Origin: Leptospiraceae bacterium | Lineage (GTDB): Bacteria; Spirochaetota; Leptospiria; Leptospirales; Leptospiraceae | Assembly (NCBI GenBank): GCA_016708435.1 | Contig: JADJFV010000001.1 | Location: forward strand, 682,001 to 746,000 | Reading direction: 5' to 3' | Length of the DNA stretch: 64,000 nt | In this document: one piece after another, positions 42,126-51,905 of the stretch | Layout: each line of letters starts with the position of its first letter | Position numbering within the stretch: the stretch's first letter is position 1 | Translations under genes and position numbers: made by a program | The notes under the pieces: model-generated | The model's input: the letters and a program-made list of their open reading frames with translations, nothing else | The model's database searches: none | What the model was told of the DNA's origin: nothing

Positions 42126-44183
42126 ATGGATAGATTGGATAGTTTAAATAACAAGGATATATTTTTTGAGCGAGAGCTCTCTTGGTTAGATTTTAATTTT
42201 AGAGTTTTAGAAGAGGCATGTGACCCTTCTAACCCGGTATTAGAAAGACTGAAATTTTTATGCATCACTGAATCGAATCTCGATGAATTTTTTATGGTTC
42301 GAGTCGCTGGTCTCCGAGATCAGATTAATTCAGGCATTGACGAAAAAAGTTTAAACGGAATGAGAAGCTCGGAAGTCATTCTAGAGATTTCCAAGAAGGT
42401 AAATATTTTCATCAAAAAGCAATACGAAGTCTTAGTTGAAAAAATTATCCCCGATCTAAAAGCAAATAAAATCAATATCATTAACAATGAAGCCGAACTC
42501 AAACCAACAGAGATTGCTTACATAAAAAAATATTACAAAGAAGAAGTATCCAGTATTCTTACTCCGCTTGCAATTGATCCATCTCATCCGTTTCCTCATC
42601 TACTCAATCGTTCTCTTAATCTTGCTATTACACTGACAGGAGATGAGGATAATACGCGTAATCTCTTTGCTATAGTGCAAGTGCCTTCTTTGTTACCGCG
42701 CTTTCTTGAATTGCCCTCTAGCGATGGAGATAGAAGATTTTTTCCTTTAGAGGGGATAATCACTCTTCACCTCTCGGATTTGTTTTATGGATTGACTGTT
42801 AAAGAAATTCATGCCTTTCGAATCATGCGAGATTCTGATCTTTCGATTCACGAAGAATTAGAAGGAAGTCTATTAACAAACGTAAAGAAAGAATTAAAGA
42901 ATCGTTTTTGGGGAGACGCTGTAAGGTTAGATGTTCACAGTAAGATTCCAGAAAATCTAAAACAAATAGTGATGGAGCTTCTTAAAATTCAAGATCATGA
43001 AATGTATGAAATTCCGAGCTTCTTAAATCTTGGAGATTTAATGTATTTCTATGGAATCTCTGATACTGCTGCATTAAAATTTCCAGCAGTCCCGGTAAAG
43101 AATAAACTAAGTGAATACAGTCTGGATAAAATTTTTCAACTTATTCGCAAAGGCGATATTGTATTTCATCATCCCTATGATTCGTTTCAAGCTGTTGAGG
43201 ATTTATTAAAATTTGCGAGTGAAGATCCAAAAGTTCTCGCTATCAAAATGACTCTCTATCGCACAAGTGGGGATTCTCCGATTATCCAATACTTAAAGCA
43301 AGCAGCGGAAAACGGTAAACAGGTCACAGTTCTTGTTGAATTAAAAGCTCGTTTTGATGAAGAGCGAAATATTATTTGGGCACAGAGATTAGAAGATTCA
43401 GGTGTTCACGTAGTATACGGAGTAATCGGTCTAAAGATTCATTGTAAAGTGTTACTGATTCTCAGGCGAGAGACTGACAAATTAAAACGTTATGTGCATT
43501 TGAGCACAGGTAATTATAATTCGGCAACGGCGCGGTATTACACTGATTTGTCGCTATTCACAAATAATGTAAGTATCACCGAAGACATTGGAACTCTTTT
43601 TAATGCGCTCACAAGCTCAGCTAAAATGCCAAAGCTCTCCACCATATCTGCGGCTCCTTTGTATTTACGAGATGATATATTGAATTTAATTTGGAATGAA
43701 ATTGAAAATGCTAAGCAGGGAAAACCAGCAGCCATTTTTTTAAAAATGAATTCGCTTGTAGATAGAGAATTAATTCTAGCTTTGTATGAAGCAAGCGGCA
43801 TGGGAATCAAAGTGGATCTAGTCATCAGAGGAATTTGTTGTCTAAGACCGGGCATTCCGGGTGTTTCGGAGAATATTGTTGTTCGCTCTATCATTGGAAG
43901 ATTCTTAGAGCATTCGCGTATTTTTATTTTCCACAATGCAGGAAAGCCAAAAGTCTATCTATCGTCTGCGGATTGTATGCCTAGAAATTTCTTCAAGAGA
44001 ATCGAGGTAATGTTTCCAATTCTAGATGAAAGAATTCAAAATAAAATTTTCAAGATTATCGATATTATAATGAAAGACAATGTAAAGGCTCGCATTCTCG
44101 GTAGTGATGGAATTTATCGCAAACTTTCTCCGGCGGAAGGAGAAATTCCGATTGATTCTCAAATGGAACTCGCAAAAATATAG
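42126..44183 (+). CDS. ppk1: Polyphosphate kinase 1
   Basis: The 685-residue protein has the full PPK1 layout. The N-domain opens FFERELSWLDFNFRVLEEA, followed by the head domain and two PLD-like domains. The catalytic His is His439 in LKIHCK and the second is His458 in YVHLSTGNYN, 19 residues apart as in E. coli (435 and 454). It makes inorganic polyphosphate from ATP at the membrane, for phosphate storage and stress. It starts 42 bases past the fliD start on the other strand and runs 17 bases before the first kinase-like gene, so it may be co-transcribed with the 7TM-DISM pair. Confidence 0.95.
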   Translation: MDRLDSLNNKDIFFERELSWLDFNFRVLEEACDPSNPVLERLKFLCITESNLDEFFMVRVAGLRDQINSGIDEKSLNGMRSSEVILEISKKVNIFIKKQYEVLVEKIIPDLKANKINIINNEAELKPTEIAYIKKYYKEEVSSILTPLAIDPSHPFPHLLNRSLNLAITLTGDEDNTRNLFAIVQVPSLLPRFLELPSSDGDRRFFPLEGIITLHLSDLFYGLTVKEIHAFRIMRDSDLSIHEELEGSLLTNVKKELKNRFWGDAVRLDVHSKIPENLKQIVMELLKIQDHEMYEIPSFLNLGDLMYFYGISDTAALKFPAVPVKNKLSEYSLDKIFQLIRKGDIVFHHPYDSFQAVEDLLKFASEDPKVLAIKMTLYRTSGDSPIIQYLKQAAENGKQVTVLVELKARFDEERNIIWAQRLEDSGVHVVYGVIGLKIHCKVLLILRRETDKLKRYVHLSTGNYNSATARYYTDLSLFTNNVSITEDIGTLFNALTSSAKMPKLSTISAAPLYLRDDILNLIWNEIENAKQGKPAAIFLKMNSLVDRELILALYEASGMGIKVDLVIRGICCLRPGIPGVSENIVVRSIIGRFLEHSRIFIFHNAGKPKVYLSSADCMPRNFFKRIEVMFPILDERIQNKIFKIIDIIMKDNVKARILGSDGIYRKLSPAEGEIPIDSQMELAKI

Positions 44184-44200
44184 CTTTATTGGATAGATTC

Positions 44201-46087
44201 ATGTTGTTAAAATTTTTACTTTCATTCTTTATTTTATTTTTTGCGGTTACGCAAAGTTATGCGGACGATTGTGATCGAATGCTAAATTCTTTTGATGAAC
44301 CAATTCCTCTTAAGTCTGGATGGGTGTTCATGAAAGGCGACAACCCGGAATGGAAAAGTCCTGACATGGAAGATTCAAGTTGGGCAAAGAAGACTTTGCC
44401 AGATTCAGGCTATGATCAAAATCCAGAAGTTACAGTAACAGGCTATCATTGGTATCGATGTCGCTTGCTGCTTCCTGAAAATATAAAAGAGGCTTCTATT
44501 TCTCTTGCCATTAACTTTGGAAAAATTCGTGACGTTGATGAAGTCTTCTTTAATGGAATCAAAATTGGCTCAACCGGAAAAGTATCTCCAGTCCTACAAG
44601 CGGATTTAGAAAAAGATAGAATCTATTCCATTTCTTCTAAGTTGCTACAACCCGGCAAAAACCTATTAGCCGTTCGAATCTATACTTCTACCGACTATTA
44701 CGGATTAGATAACGTTCCTGTGATTGGAAATGAATTTACTTTATCTTGGAAGAATGCGAGAAAAGAAATATTCAATATTATTTCGGGCTTTGTATTTATT
44801 GCGATGGGACTTTTTTTTATTTTAGGCTCACTTGCCCGCTCTACCAATAAGAGTAATCTCTTCTTTTCTTTCTTCTCAATTATTTTGGGTATGTATACTC
44901 TTATCCGCACGCAATTTAGATATAGAATATTTGATGACTTTAGTTTATCTTATCGAGTCGAATTAATCCTTCTCATGATGCTTCCGATTTTGTTTGTAAA
45001 TTTCATTACTTATTTTGTAAACCATAAACGCAAATGGCATAATTGGATTTATGAATTAATTATGGTTTTACTTATGATTGTTACTTGGTTAGCGCACACT
45101 CCTGACAAATGGGAGACTATTGTTCGATATAACGGCTACTTTATGTTATATCCTCTAGCGCGTTGCTTTTATATCATTTCAAAAAATTATATAAAAAATA
45201 AAGATAAACTCAAATACGTATTTATTGGAACGCTTGCACTTCTGCCTAGCGTTGTTGTAGACTTACTTAAAGCTTTGGAGTTTATAAAGTTTCCTTCTAT
45301 AGTTCATTTTGGATTTATGTTTTTTCTAATCAACATTTCAGTTCAGCTATCTGAGGAGATGGTAGAAAATTATAATCGTTTCCTTGGACAGGAAAATGAT
45401 TTAAAGAAAATGGAAAAGTCAAAAACAAAATTTTTAGTTAATCTTTCTAATGAATTCAAGCAGTATATGGATGGAATTAATTCTACCGTCAAAGACTTGT
45501 TAGCCGAGTCTGATCCCAAACAGACTCCAGACAAAATCAAGCGTCTTGAAAGCTATGAGGGTTTAACACGCTCTATTATCAGTGATGCAGTTGTATTAAA
45601 TGCAATTGAAAGTAGAAAATATGAAAATGTAATCGAGAAATTTTCTTTGAAAGATTTAGTCAATGATACTCTTTCTATGATTGAAAGCAGACTTTCTCAG
45701 ACTAGAGAATCGAAACAGGTTTCTATTTCTTCGGGTGACATTGAACTCATGCAATCAAAGGAGTTAATCTTCCTTATCCTTTATCATTTGTTAGAAAATG
45801 TATATAAGTATACACCGGAAGATACAGGCTTACAAGTTTTGATAAAATCAGAAACTAAAAATTTAATCGAAATCACTGTGATTGATGAAGGAAAAGGAAT
45901 TGATAGTCTAGAGCAGCTAGACATTCAGAAAAAGTTTGTGCGTGGAACAAGTGGTAACGACAAGACAATGGGTGTTGGAATAGGGCTCACACTGGTGAAA
46001 GCAATTTCCGAATTCTTAGGCGGTGGCTTAGAAATCCAAAGCGCGAAAGGCACTGGATCAAAATTCATAGTAACAATTCCGGTATAA
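44201..46087 (+). CDS. 7TM-DISM histidine-kinase-like protein lacking the phosphoacceptor His
   Basis: I prefer the ATG at 44201 (628 residues), which gives a clean signal peptide (LLKFLLSFFILFFAVTQSYA); a TTG at 44189 is also in frame. Residues about 30-185 are an extracytoplasmic carbohydrate-binding-like beta domain, followed by seven TM helices (7TMR-DISM). A HisKA-like helix reads KSKTKFLVNLSNEFKQY where kinases have SHELRTP, so Asn417 replaces the His. The ATPase domain is intact (LLENVYKYTPEDT, DEGKGI, GVGIGLTLVK, GTGSKF). It may bind or hydrolyse ATP without autophosphorylating in cis, or pair with a partner kinase. It lies 3 bases upstream of a paralogue. Confidence 0.85.
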   Translation: MLLKFLLSFFILFFAVTQSYADDCDRMLNSFDEPIPLKSGWVFMKGDNPEWKSPDMEDSSWAKKTLPDSGYDQNPEVTVTGYHWYRCRLLLPENIKEASISLAINFGKIRDVDEVFFNGIKIGSTGKVSPVLQADLEKDRIYSISSKLLQPGKNLLAVRIYTSTDYYGLDNVPVIGNEFTLSWKNARKEIFNIISGFVFIAMGLFFILGSLARSTNKSNLFFSFFSIILGMYTLIRTQFRYRIFDDFSLSYRVELILLMMLPILFVNFITYFVNHKRKWHNWIYELIMVLLMIVTWLAHTPDKWETIVRYNGYFMLYPLARCFYIISKNYIKNKDKLKYVFIGTLALLPSVVVDLLKALEFIKFPSIVHFGFMFFLINISVQLSEEMVENYNRFLGQENDLKKMEKSKTKFLVNLSNEFKQYMDGINSTVKDLLAESDPKQTPDKIKRLESYEGLTRSIISDAVVLNAIESRKYENVIEKFSLKDLVNDTLSMIESRLSQTRESKQVSISSGDIELMQSKELIFLILYHLLENVYKYTPEDTGLQVLIKSETKNLIEITVIDEGKGIDSLEQLDIQKKFVRGTSGNDKTMGVGIGLTLVKAISEFLGGGLEIQSAKGTGSKFIVTIPV

Positions 46088-46090
46088 AAC

Positions 46091-48031
46091 ATGAAAAAAT
46101 ATTTAACCTTTTTTAGATTTTTAACATTAGCCGCTTCTTTATTCGTTCTAGGAAACTGCTATGCGCCTTCGGAAGAATTGAGCACAGAGATTATCAATCT
46201 TGCTGAAACAGAATGGCAGGTCGATTTTGAGGATAATGCTGAGTATGCAAACTTAGATTTTTCTCATCAAAACTGGCAAGCAGTAGAAGTTCCCGGAAAT
46301 CTCAGAACAGTAGATAGTTCTCATCGGGGAATTTTTTGGATGAGAAAGTCTTTCGAACTCGATGCTGAGAATTTTACGAGCGCATTAGCTCTTACCCTAG
46401 GTATTATATACGATAGGGATGAAGTTTATCTCAATGGTAAAATCATTGGTATCAATGGAAAAAGTCCGGAAGATATTCATCAAAATGAAGTTGCTTTTGG
46501 TAGATTACGAATTTATTCAATACCGCCCGGATTGCTACGAAAGGGCAATAACGTATTAGCCGTAAAGATAAATTCAAACTTCCGAGCGTATGCTGGTATA
46601 GTTTCTGGTCCAGTGGGAATTGCAACTTTAGAATCTGCAACCTCTTTTATTATTCAAAATTCTGTTGATGATACAATTTTTGAAGCAGTTTATCTTTTTA
46701 TTGGAATATTTTTCGTTATCAGTTTTTTAAAGATGAAAGAGATGAAGGAATACCTTGCGTTTAGTATTTTTATCATTTCCTTTTCGATTCTTTTGTTTAC
46801 CAAAAATGAATTTCGATTTGAATTTTCGCATAATTTTCTAGTTTTCAAATACTTGGAATCAGCGTTAATTTTGAATATGCCATTCTTTTATGTGCAGTTC
46901 TTTCAAAGTTTTTTCAAACTATCAAAGATAAAATATCAGAATTATTATTTCCTGCTCAATCTTGCCTTCTGTGTTTTATTTCTTGTAATTCCCAACTATG
47001 TTTTCTGGAATAATTTTATCAATATATGGGTAATCAATATTTTGCTCATCTTGGGCTATTCGTTGTACGTCTCTATTCAGAAAGTAAAAGAAAAAGATAG
47101 AGACGCAATTATCTACAGTGTCGCACTCGTATACTTTATTTATAGTGTAATCAAAGAGGTTTTCCTGCTTAGAGGTTATATTCAGGGACAATCTTCCATT
47201 GAGGCATCAGTTCTGTTTTATATTCTTTTAGTAACTATGGCTCTTCGCCTTAGATTTATTTTTTTGAAAATTAAAATTCAAAATAGATTTGAGCAGCTAA
47301 CAGAGATTGATCAACTACGAGAAAAGATTTTCTTATATATGGATAGAATTTTAAGTCCTTCTATAGATGAATCTATTTTAACAACTAGAGCACTCAAGAA
47401 TAACAATAATCCGCAAGCAGTAAAGGAATCTCTTTCGAAAATCCAAGTCATTTACGATGAGATGCAATATTCTCTCGATGATATTTTAGAATTATCGCGT
47501 CTAGAAGTAATGGCAGAGCCCTTATCGAAGGAGACAGTTGATTTCGTCGATTTTATAAGAACGATACTTGCAATGGCTAATGTCACTTATACCATCAAAG
47601 TAGATGACAAATTTCAAATTCACAATAGTTTAGATTTAATTAATTCGCTTATCATTCGCCTGATTGACTTTACTGGCTTTAAAGATATAAGTAGCATAGA
47701 TTTAATTGTAACGTCGGATTTAAAAAATCATCTTCATTTTCGGTTTATGCTATATAGTCTCGATCATAAGAAAACACAAAAGCTTTACAAGCAGTTAAAT
47801 GATTTTACAGTTGGGGGTAATATCCATTCTGTGCGATGGGCGATTATAAAAGAAATTCTACGTTTACTCGATGGTCATTTAGAAATGAAACTTATCAATA
47901 AAAAATATGTGAGAATCGACTTCGAATTACAAGCGTTACCTCTTGAACAAGAAAAAGTAGAAAAGCCAAAGTTTGAATTAAAACTTCCTAAGTTAAAATT
48001 TAATTTTAAAATGCCTACATTCAAGAAATAA
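46091..48031 (+). CDS. 7TM-DISM lipoprotein sensor with a fully degenerate kinase domain
   Basis: The 646-residue protein shares the plan of the preceding gene: a lipoprotein-type signal (KYLTFFRFLTLAASLFVLGNC, Asn before Cys), a beta domain (MRKSFELDAENFTSALAL), then 7TM helices. The cytoplasmic part retains only the helical layout (REKIFLYMDRILSPSIDES); no H-box or ATP-binding G-boxes are visible. The C-terminal tail is a basic, amphipathic repeat (FELKLPKLKFNFKMPTFKK) that could bind membrane or nucleic acid. It is probably a non-catalytic sensor or pseudokinase partner of the upstream protein. The two genes are separated by 3 bases. Confidence 0.8.
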   Translation: MKKYLTFFRFLTLAASLFVLGNCYAPSEELSTEIINLAETEWQVDFEDNAEYANLDFSHQNWQAVEVPGNLRTVDSSHRGIFWMRKSFELDAENFTSALALTLGIIYDRDEVYLNGKIIGINGKSPEDIHQNEVAFGRLRIYSIPPGLLRKGNNVLAVKINSNFRAYAGIVSGPVGIATLESATSFIIQNSVDDTIFEAVYLFIGIFFVISFLKMKEMKEYLAFSIFIISFSILLFTKNEFRFEFSHNFLVFKYLESALILNMPFFYVQFFQSFFKLSKIKYQNYYFLLNLAFCVLFLVIPNYVFWNNFINIWVINILLILGYSLYVSIQKVKEKDRDAIIYSVALVYFIYSVIKEVFLLRGYIQGQSSIEASVLFYILLVTMALRLRFIFLKIKIQNRFEQLTEIDQLREKIFLYMDRILSPSIDESILTTRALKNNNNPQAVKESLSKIQVIYDEMQYSLDDILELSRLEVMAEPLSKETVDFVDFIRTILAMANVTYTIKVDDKFQIHNSLDLINSLIIRLIDFTGFKDISSIDLIVTSDLKNHLHFRFMLYSLDHKKTQKLYKQLNDFTVGGNIHSVRWAIIKEILRLLDGHLEMKLINKKYVRIDFELQALPLEQEKVEKPKFELKLPKLKFNFKMPTFKK

Positions 48032-48047
48032 AAGTTAAGGAAGCAGT

Positions 48048-48911
48048 ATGGATTTTATTATTGCTAATGATGGGACTCGGATTGCTTACTATGTGCAAGG
48101 GGAAGGATTTCCTATTTTTATTTTCAATGGCTTTACTTGTAGCGAAGCAAATTTAAAACCAATAGTAAATCTACTTTCTGAAAAATATAAAGTCATCTAT
48201 TGGGATTATAAAGGGCATGGTATGTCTGGAACACCTAAGAGCTATAAGGAAGTAACCGTTGCAGGAAGTGTTGATGATGCAAGAAGAGTCATAGAAAAAC
48301 TAAATGTAAAGAAAGCGATTTTTCTTGGTTACAGCACAGGTGCGCAAATCATGTTTGAGTATAATTTCCGTTATCCGGACATACCGAATTCTCTTATATC
48401 AATCGCGGGATTTAGTGATAGAGTGATGGATTCTTTTTTAAATTTAGATACTACTGTGTTTGGTCAACTCGGCGAGGCTTTAAAAAAACTTTCACCCGTT
48501 GTTCCACATGCATTTGCTAGTGCGTGGAGATGGATTCATGGACTTCCTTTTGATCTTAGACTCTTTGTTGCAAAGAAGACTTTTTTGAACGAAGAAAGAA
48601 CAGTTCGCGAAGACATTCAACCATTTCTAGAAAGTATGAAGCGTCAGGATCTAAATTTACTCATTCATTTTTTAATGGATGTGCACAATCATCCTCTCTG
48701 TCAACCATTGGAATCAATTCTTTTACCTACTCTTGTTATCGCAGGCGGAAAAGACCTATTTGCCCCAGCAAGACGTTCCGAGGAAATGCATCAAAAGATT
48801 AGCCATTCCGAATTGCTAATCGTCTCGCGCGCATCACATAATATAGTTCAAGAGGAGTATGAAATTTTAGCATCCACTATTCTGGATTTTTTAAAAAAGA
48901 ATAATTTGTGA
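48048..48911 (+). CDS. Alpha/beta hydrolase
   Basis: The 287-residue protein has the fold's three catalytic residues. The nucleophile Ser is in GYSTGAQ, the acid Asp in GGKDLFAP and the His in RASHNIVQ. An oxyanion-hole strand (FIFNGFTCSE) and a cap (EALKKLSPVVPHAFASAWRWIHG) are also visible. The substrate cannot be told from sequence; carboxylester or short-chain acyl hydrolysis is most likely. It lies 16 bases after the second sensor gene, so it may be part of that operon. Confidence 0.88.
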   Translation: MDFIIANDGTRIAYYVQGEGFPIFIFNGFTCSEANLKPIVNLLSEKYKVIYWDYKGHGMSGTPKSYKEVTVAGSVDDARRVIEKLNVKKAIFLGYSTGAQIMFEYNFRYPDIPNSLISIAGFSDRVMDSFLNLDTTVFGQLGEALKKLSPVVPHAFASAWRWIHGLPFDLRLFVAKKTFLNEERTVREDIQPFLESMKRQDLNLLIHFLMDVHNHPLCQPLESILLPTLVIAGGKDLFAPARRSEEMHQKISHSELLIVSRASHNIVQEEYEILASTILDFLKKNNL

Positions 48912-48989
48912 AGAAAATGATCCATTGAGTTACACTTGACAAGCTGCTTTTTGGATAATTTATGGAAGGTAAGTATTAAGGAAGGATAA

Positions 48990-51890
48990 ATGACAACTAA
49001 TCCAAACTCAACTCTCTCCCAAAAATCTATCAATCCGCTCGACCCAGCAGACAGCTTCTTGAAACGTCATGTGGGATCTGACAATAACGAAGTGCAAGAA
49101 ATGTTAAATACTCTTGGATACTCATCGTTAGACGCAATGATTGATACAGCGGTTCCCAAAAACATTCGCTTAAAAAATCCGATTCGTGTGACTGAGCCAA
49201 AGAGCGAATACGAAGTGTTGCAGGAGTTAAAGAAAATCCTTTCGCAGAATAAAATTTTTAAAACATTTATTGGAACAGGATTCAATGACTGTATTATTCC
49301 AGCAGTCATTCAAAGAAATATTTTAGAAAATCCCGGTTGGTATACAGCGTATACACCTTATCAGGCAGAGATAGCGCAAGGACGTTTAGAAGCACTTCTA
49401 AATTTTCAAACTATGATCATCGACATGACCGGTCTTGAAATTGCAAATGCCTCTTTACTTGACGAGTCAACAGCAGCAGCAGAAGCGGTTACTCTTTGTC
49501 ATGCGGTGAAGGCTGATGATAATGGAGACACGATTTTTATTTCAGATGAATGTCATCCGCAAACAATCGACGTAGTAAAGACTCGTGCTCTTCCTGTCGG
49601 AATCAAAGTAGTTGTAGGAGATTTTAAAACGTTCAAAGCCGACAAATCGTATTTTGCCGCTGTGGTTCAATACCCTGCGACGAATGGAAATGTCTATGAT
49701 TACGAAGAATTTGTAAAACAAGCTCATGCTAGCGGAGTATTGGTAGTAGTCGCCGCTGACTTACTTAGTTTGAGTATTCTAAAAGCTCCGGGAGAATTTG
49801 GTGCTGATGTGGCAGTTGGTAGCACACAAAGATTTGGTTTACCGCTTGGCTTTGGTGGACCTCATGCGGGATACATGGCAACGAAGGAAGGATTTAAACG
49901 TAGCCTTCCGGGAAGACTCATTGGTGTATCTAAAGATTCACAAGGTGCGCCTGCTATGCGTTTATCGCTACAGACTAGAGAGCAACATATTCGTCGCGAT
50001 AAAGCAACTAGCAATATCTGCACGGCTCAGGTATTACTCGCTGTAATTTCCTCTATGTATGCAGTCTATCATGGACCGGAAGGAATTAAACATATCGCTA
50101 CTCGAATTCATTTGCTTACTTCTATTCTTGCAAAGGGAATTGAGTCGCTTGGATTTAAAATCAATACTGCAAATTATTTCGATACCATTTCTATTGCTGC
50201 GGATAAAGGCACACAATCCGAAATTCGTGCACTTGCAGAATCTAAAAACGTAAATCTTCGCTACGAAGAAAACTCGATTGGAATTTCTTTAGATGAAACT
50301 GTAAGCAAAGAAGATATTCTTACACTGCTTTCCGTATTTAATAAAGGCGTAGCGGTTAATGTAAATATTGCGGCAGACACCGTATCTTATAATTTTCAGA
50401 AGTCACTCGTTAGAACCAGCAAATACCTGACTCATCCTGTATTTAATACTTATCACACTGAAACAAAAATTTTGCGTTATATCCGCAAACTTGAATCTAG
50501 AGATGTGAGTCTCACTCATTCTATGATTCCACTTGGTTCTTGCACGATGAAACTAAATGCTGCTACTGAAATGCTTCCTTTAACTTGGCCTGAAGTTTCT
50601 AAGCTTCATCCATTTGTGCCAGAAGCGCAAACTCGTGGTTATCTAGAAATGTTTTCTCAATTAGAAAAATGGCTTTGTGAAATCACTGGATTTAAAGCAA
50701 TTTCACTTCAACCAAATGCAGGCTCTCAAGGAGAATACGCGGGATTACTCGCTATTCGAGATTACCATTTAGCTAAGAATCAGGGGCATAGAACTGTTTG
50801 CCTCATTCCAACATCTGCTCATGGAACAAACCCTGCGTCTGCTGTGATGGCAGGATTTAAAGTAATCGTAACTGCTTGTGATGAAAATGGAAATATCGAT
50901 GTCGCTGATCTAAAAGAAAAAGCTGAGAAGTATAAGAACGAACTTGGTGCGTTGATGATTACTTATCCTTCTACTCACGGTGTATTCGAAGCAACGATCA
51001 AAGAAATTTGTGAAATCATTCACGTCAATGGTGGACAGGTTTATATGGACGGAGCAAACATGAATGCACAGGTGGGATTAACCAGTCCCGGTGAAATTGG
51101 TGCGGACGTTTGCCATTTAAACTTACACAAAACATTCTGTATACCACACGGTGGTGGTGGACCCGGTGTAGGACCTATCGGAGTTGCGGCTCACCTAGTT
51201 CCATTTCTTCCAGGACATGCGTTAGTCGATAACGGAAGCAAACGAAATACAAATTCAGTAACTAGTGCACCTTGGGGTAGTGCAAGTATAACAACAATTT
51301 CTTGGATATACATTGCTATGCTTGGTGGAGAAGGTTTAACATATGCAACCAAGATGGCAATTCTCAACGCTAACTATGTTGCAAAACGTTTAGAGTCTTA
51401 TTATCCTGTTCTCTATCGCGGTAATAAGGACTTAGTCGCTCATGAGTGTATTATCGATGTTAGACGCTATAAGGCGAGCGCAAAAGTAGAAGTAGACGAT
51501 ATTGCAAAACGTCTTATGGACTTTGGATTTCACGCTCCTACTATGTCCTGGCCTGTTCCTGGAACTCTCATGATTGAACCAACGGAAAGCGAGTCTAAAG
51601 AAGAGCTAGATAAATTCTGTGATGCTATGATTGCCATCCATAAAGAAATCAAAGACATCGAAGCTAAGAAGCTAGACGAACTAGACAATCCTCTCAAGAA
51701 CGCACCGCACACTGCTAAGATGGTCATCTCTGATAAATGGGATCATCTCTACTCCCGTGAGTTAGCCGCTTATCCGCTTGCCTATCTTCGTGAGCACAAA
51801 TACTGGCCTGTTGTAGGTCGTGTGGATAATGTGTATGGAGATAGAAATCTGGTTTGTGCTTGTTTGCCTCTCGAGAGTTATAGCGAGTAA
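48990..51890 (+). CDS. gcvP: Glycine dehydrogenase (decarboxylating), glycine cleavage P protein
   Basis: The 966-residue single-chain P protein is full length. The N-terminal half carries ESTAAAEAVTLCHAVK, and the C-terminal half has the PLP lysine at about Lys714 in HLNLHKTFCIPHGGGGPG. It also has PLGSCTMKLNAATEM and SAPWGSASI. It decarboxylates glycine and transfers the aminomethyl group to lipoyl-GcvH. The ATG is preceded by AAGGAAGG. A TTGACA lies at 48936 but has only a weak -10 partner. gcvT and gcvH are 16 kb away on the opposite strand, so the system is not in one operon. Confidence 0.97.
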   Translation: MTTNPNSTLSQKSINPLDPADSFLKRHVGSDNNEVQEMLNTLGYSSLDAMIDTAVPKNIRLKNPIRVTEPKSEYEVLQELKKILSQNKIFKTFIGTGFNDCIIPAVIQRNILENPGWYTAYTPYQAEIAQGRLEALLNFQTMIIDMTGLEIANASLLDESTAAAEAVTLCHAVKADDNGDTIFISDECHPQTIDVVKTRALPVGIKVVVGDFKTFKADKSYFAAVVQYPATNGNVYDYEEFVKQAHASGVLVVVAADLLSLSILKAPGEFGADVAVGSTQRFGLPLGFGGPHAGYMATKEGFKRSLPGRLIGVSKDSQGAPAMRLSLQTREQHIRRDKATSNICTAQVLLAVISSMYAVYHGPEGIKHIATRIHLLTSILAKGIESLGFKINTANYFDTISIAADKGTQSEIRALAESKNVNLRYEENSIGISLDETVSKEDILTLLSVFNKGVAVNVNIAADTVSYNFQKSLVRTSKYLTHPVFNTYHTETKILRYIRKLESRDVSLTHSMIPLGSCTMKLNAATEMLPLTWPEVSKLHPFVPEAQTRGYLEMFSQLEKWLCEITGFKAISLQPNAGSQGEYAGLLAIRDYHLAKNQGHRTVCLIPTSAHGTNPASAVMAGFKVIVTACDENGNIDVADLKEKAEKYKNELGALMITYPSTHGVFEATIKEICEIIHVNGGQVYMDGANMNAQVGLTSPGEIGADVCHLNLHKTFCIPHGGGGPGVGPIGVAAHLVPFLPGHALVDNGSKRNTNSVTSAPWGSASITTISWIYIAMLGGEGLTYATKMAILNANYVAKRLESYYPVLYRGNKDLVAHECIIDVRRYKASAKVEVDDIAKRLMDFGFHAPTMSWPVPGTLMIEPTESESKEELDKFCDAMIAIHKEIKDIEAKKLDELDNPLKNAPHTAKMVISDKWDHLYSRELAAYPLAYLREHKYWPVVGRVDNVYGDRNLVCACLPLESYSE

Positions 51891-51905
51891 TATAGGATTA
51901 ACACC

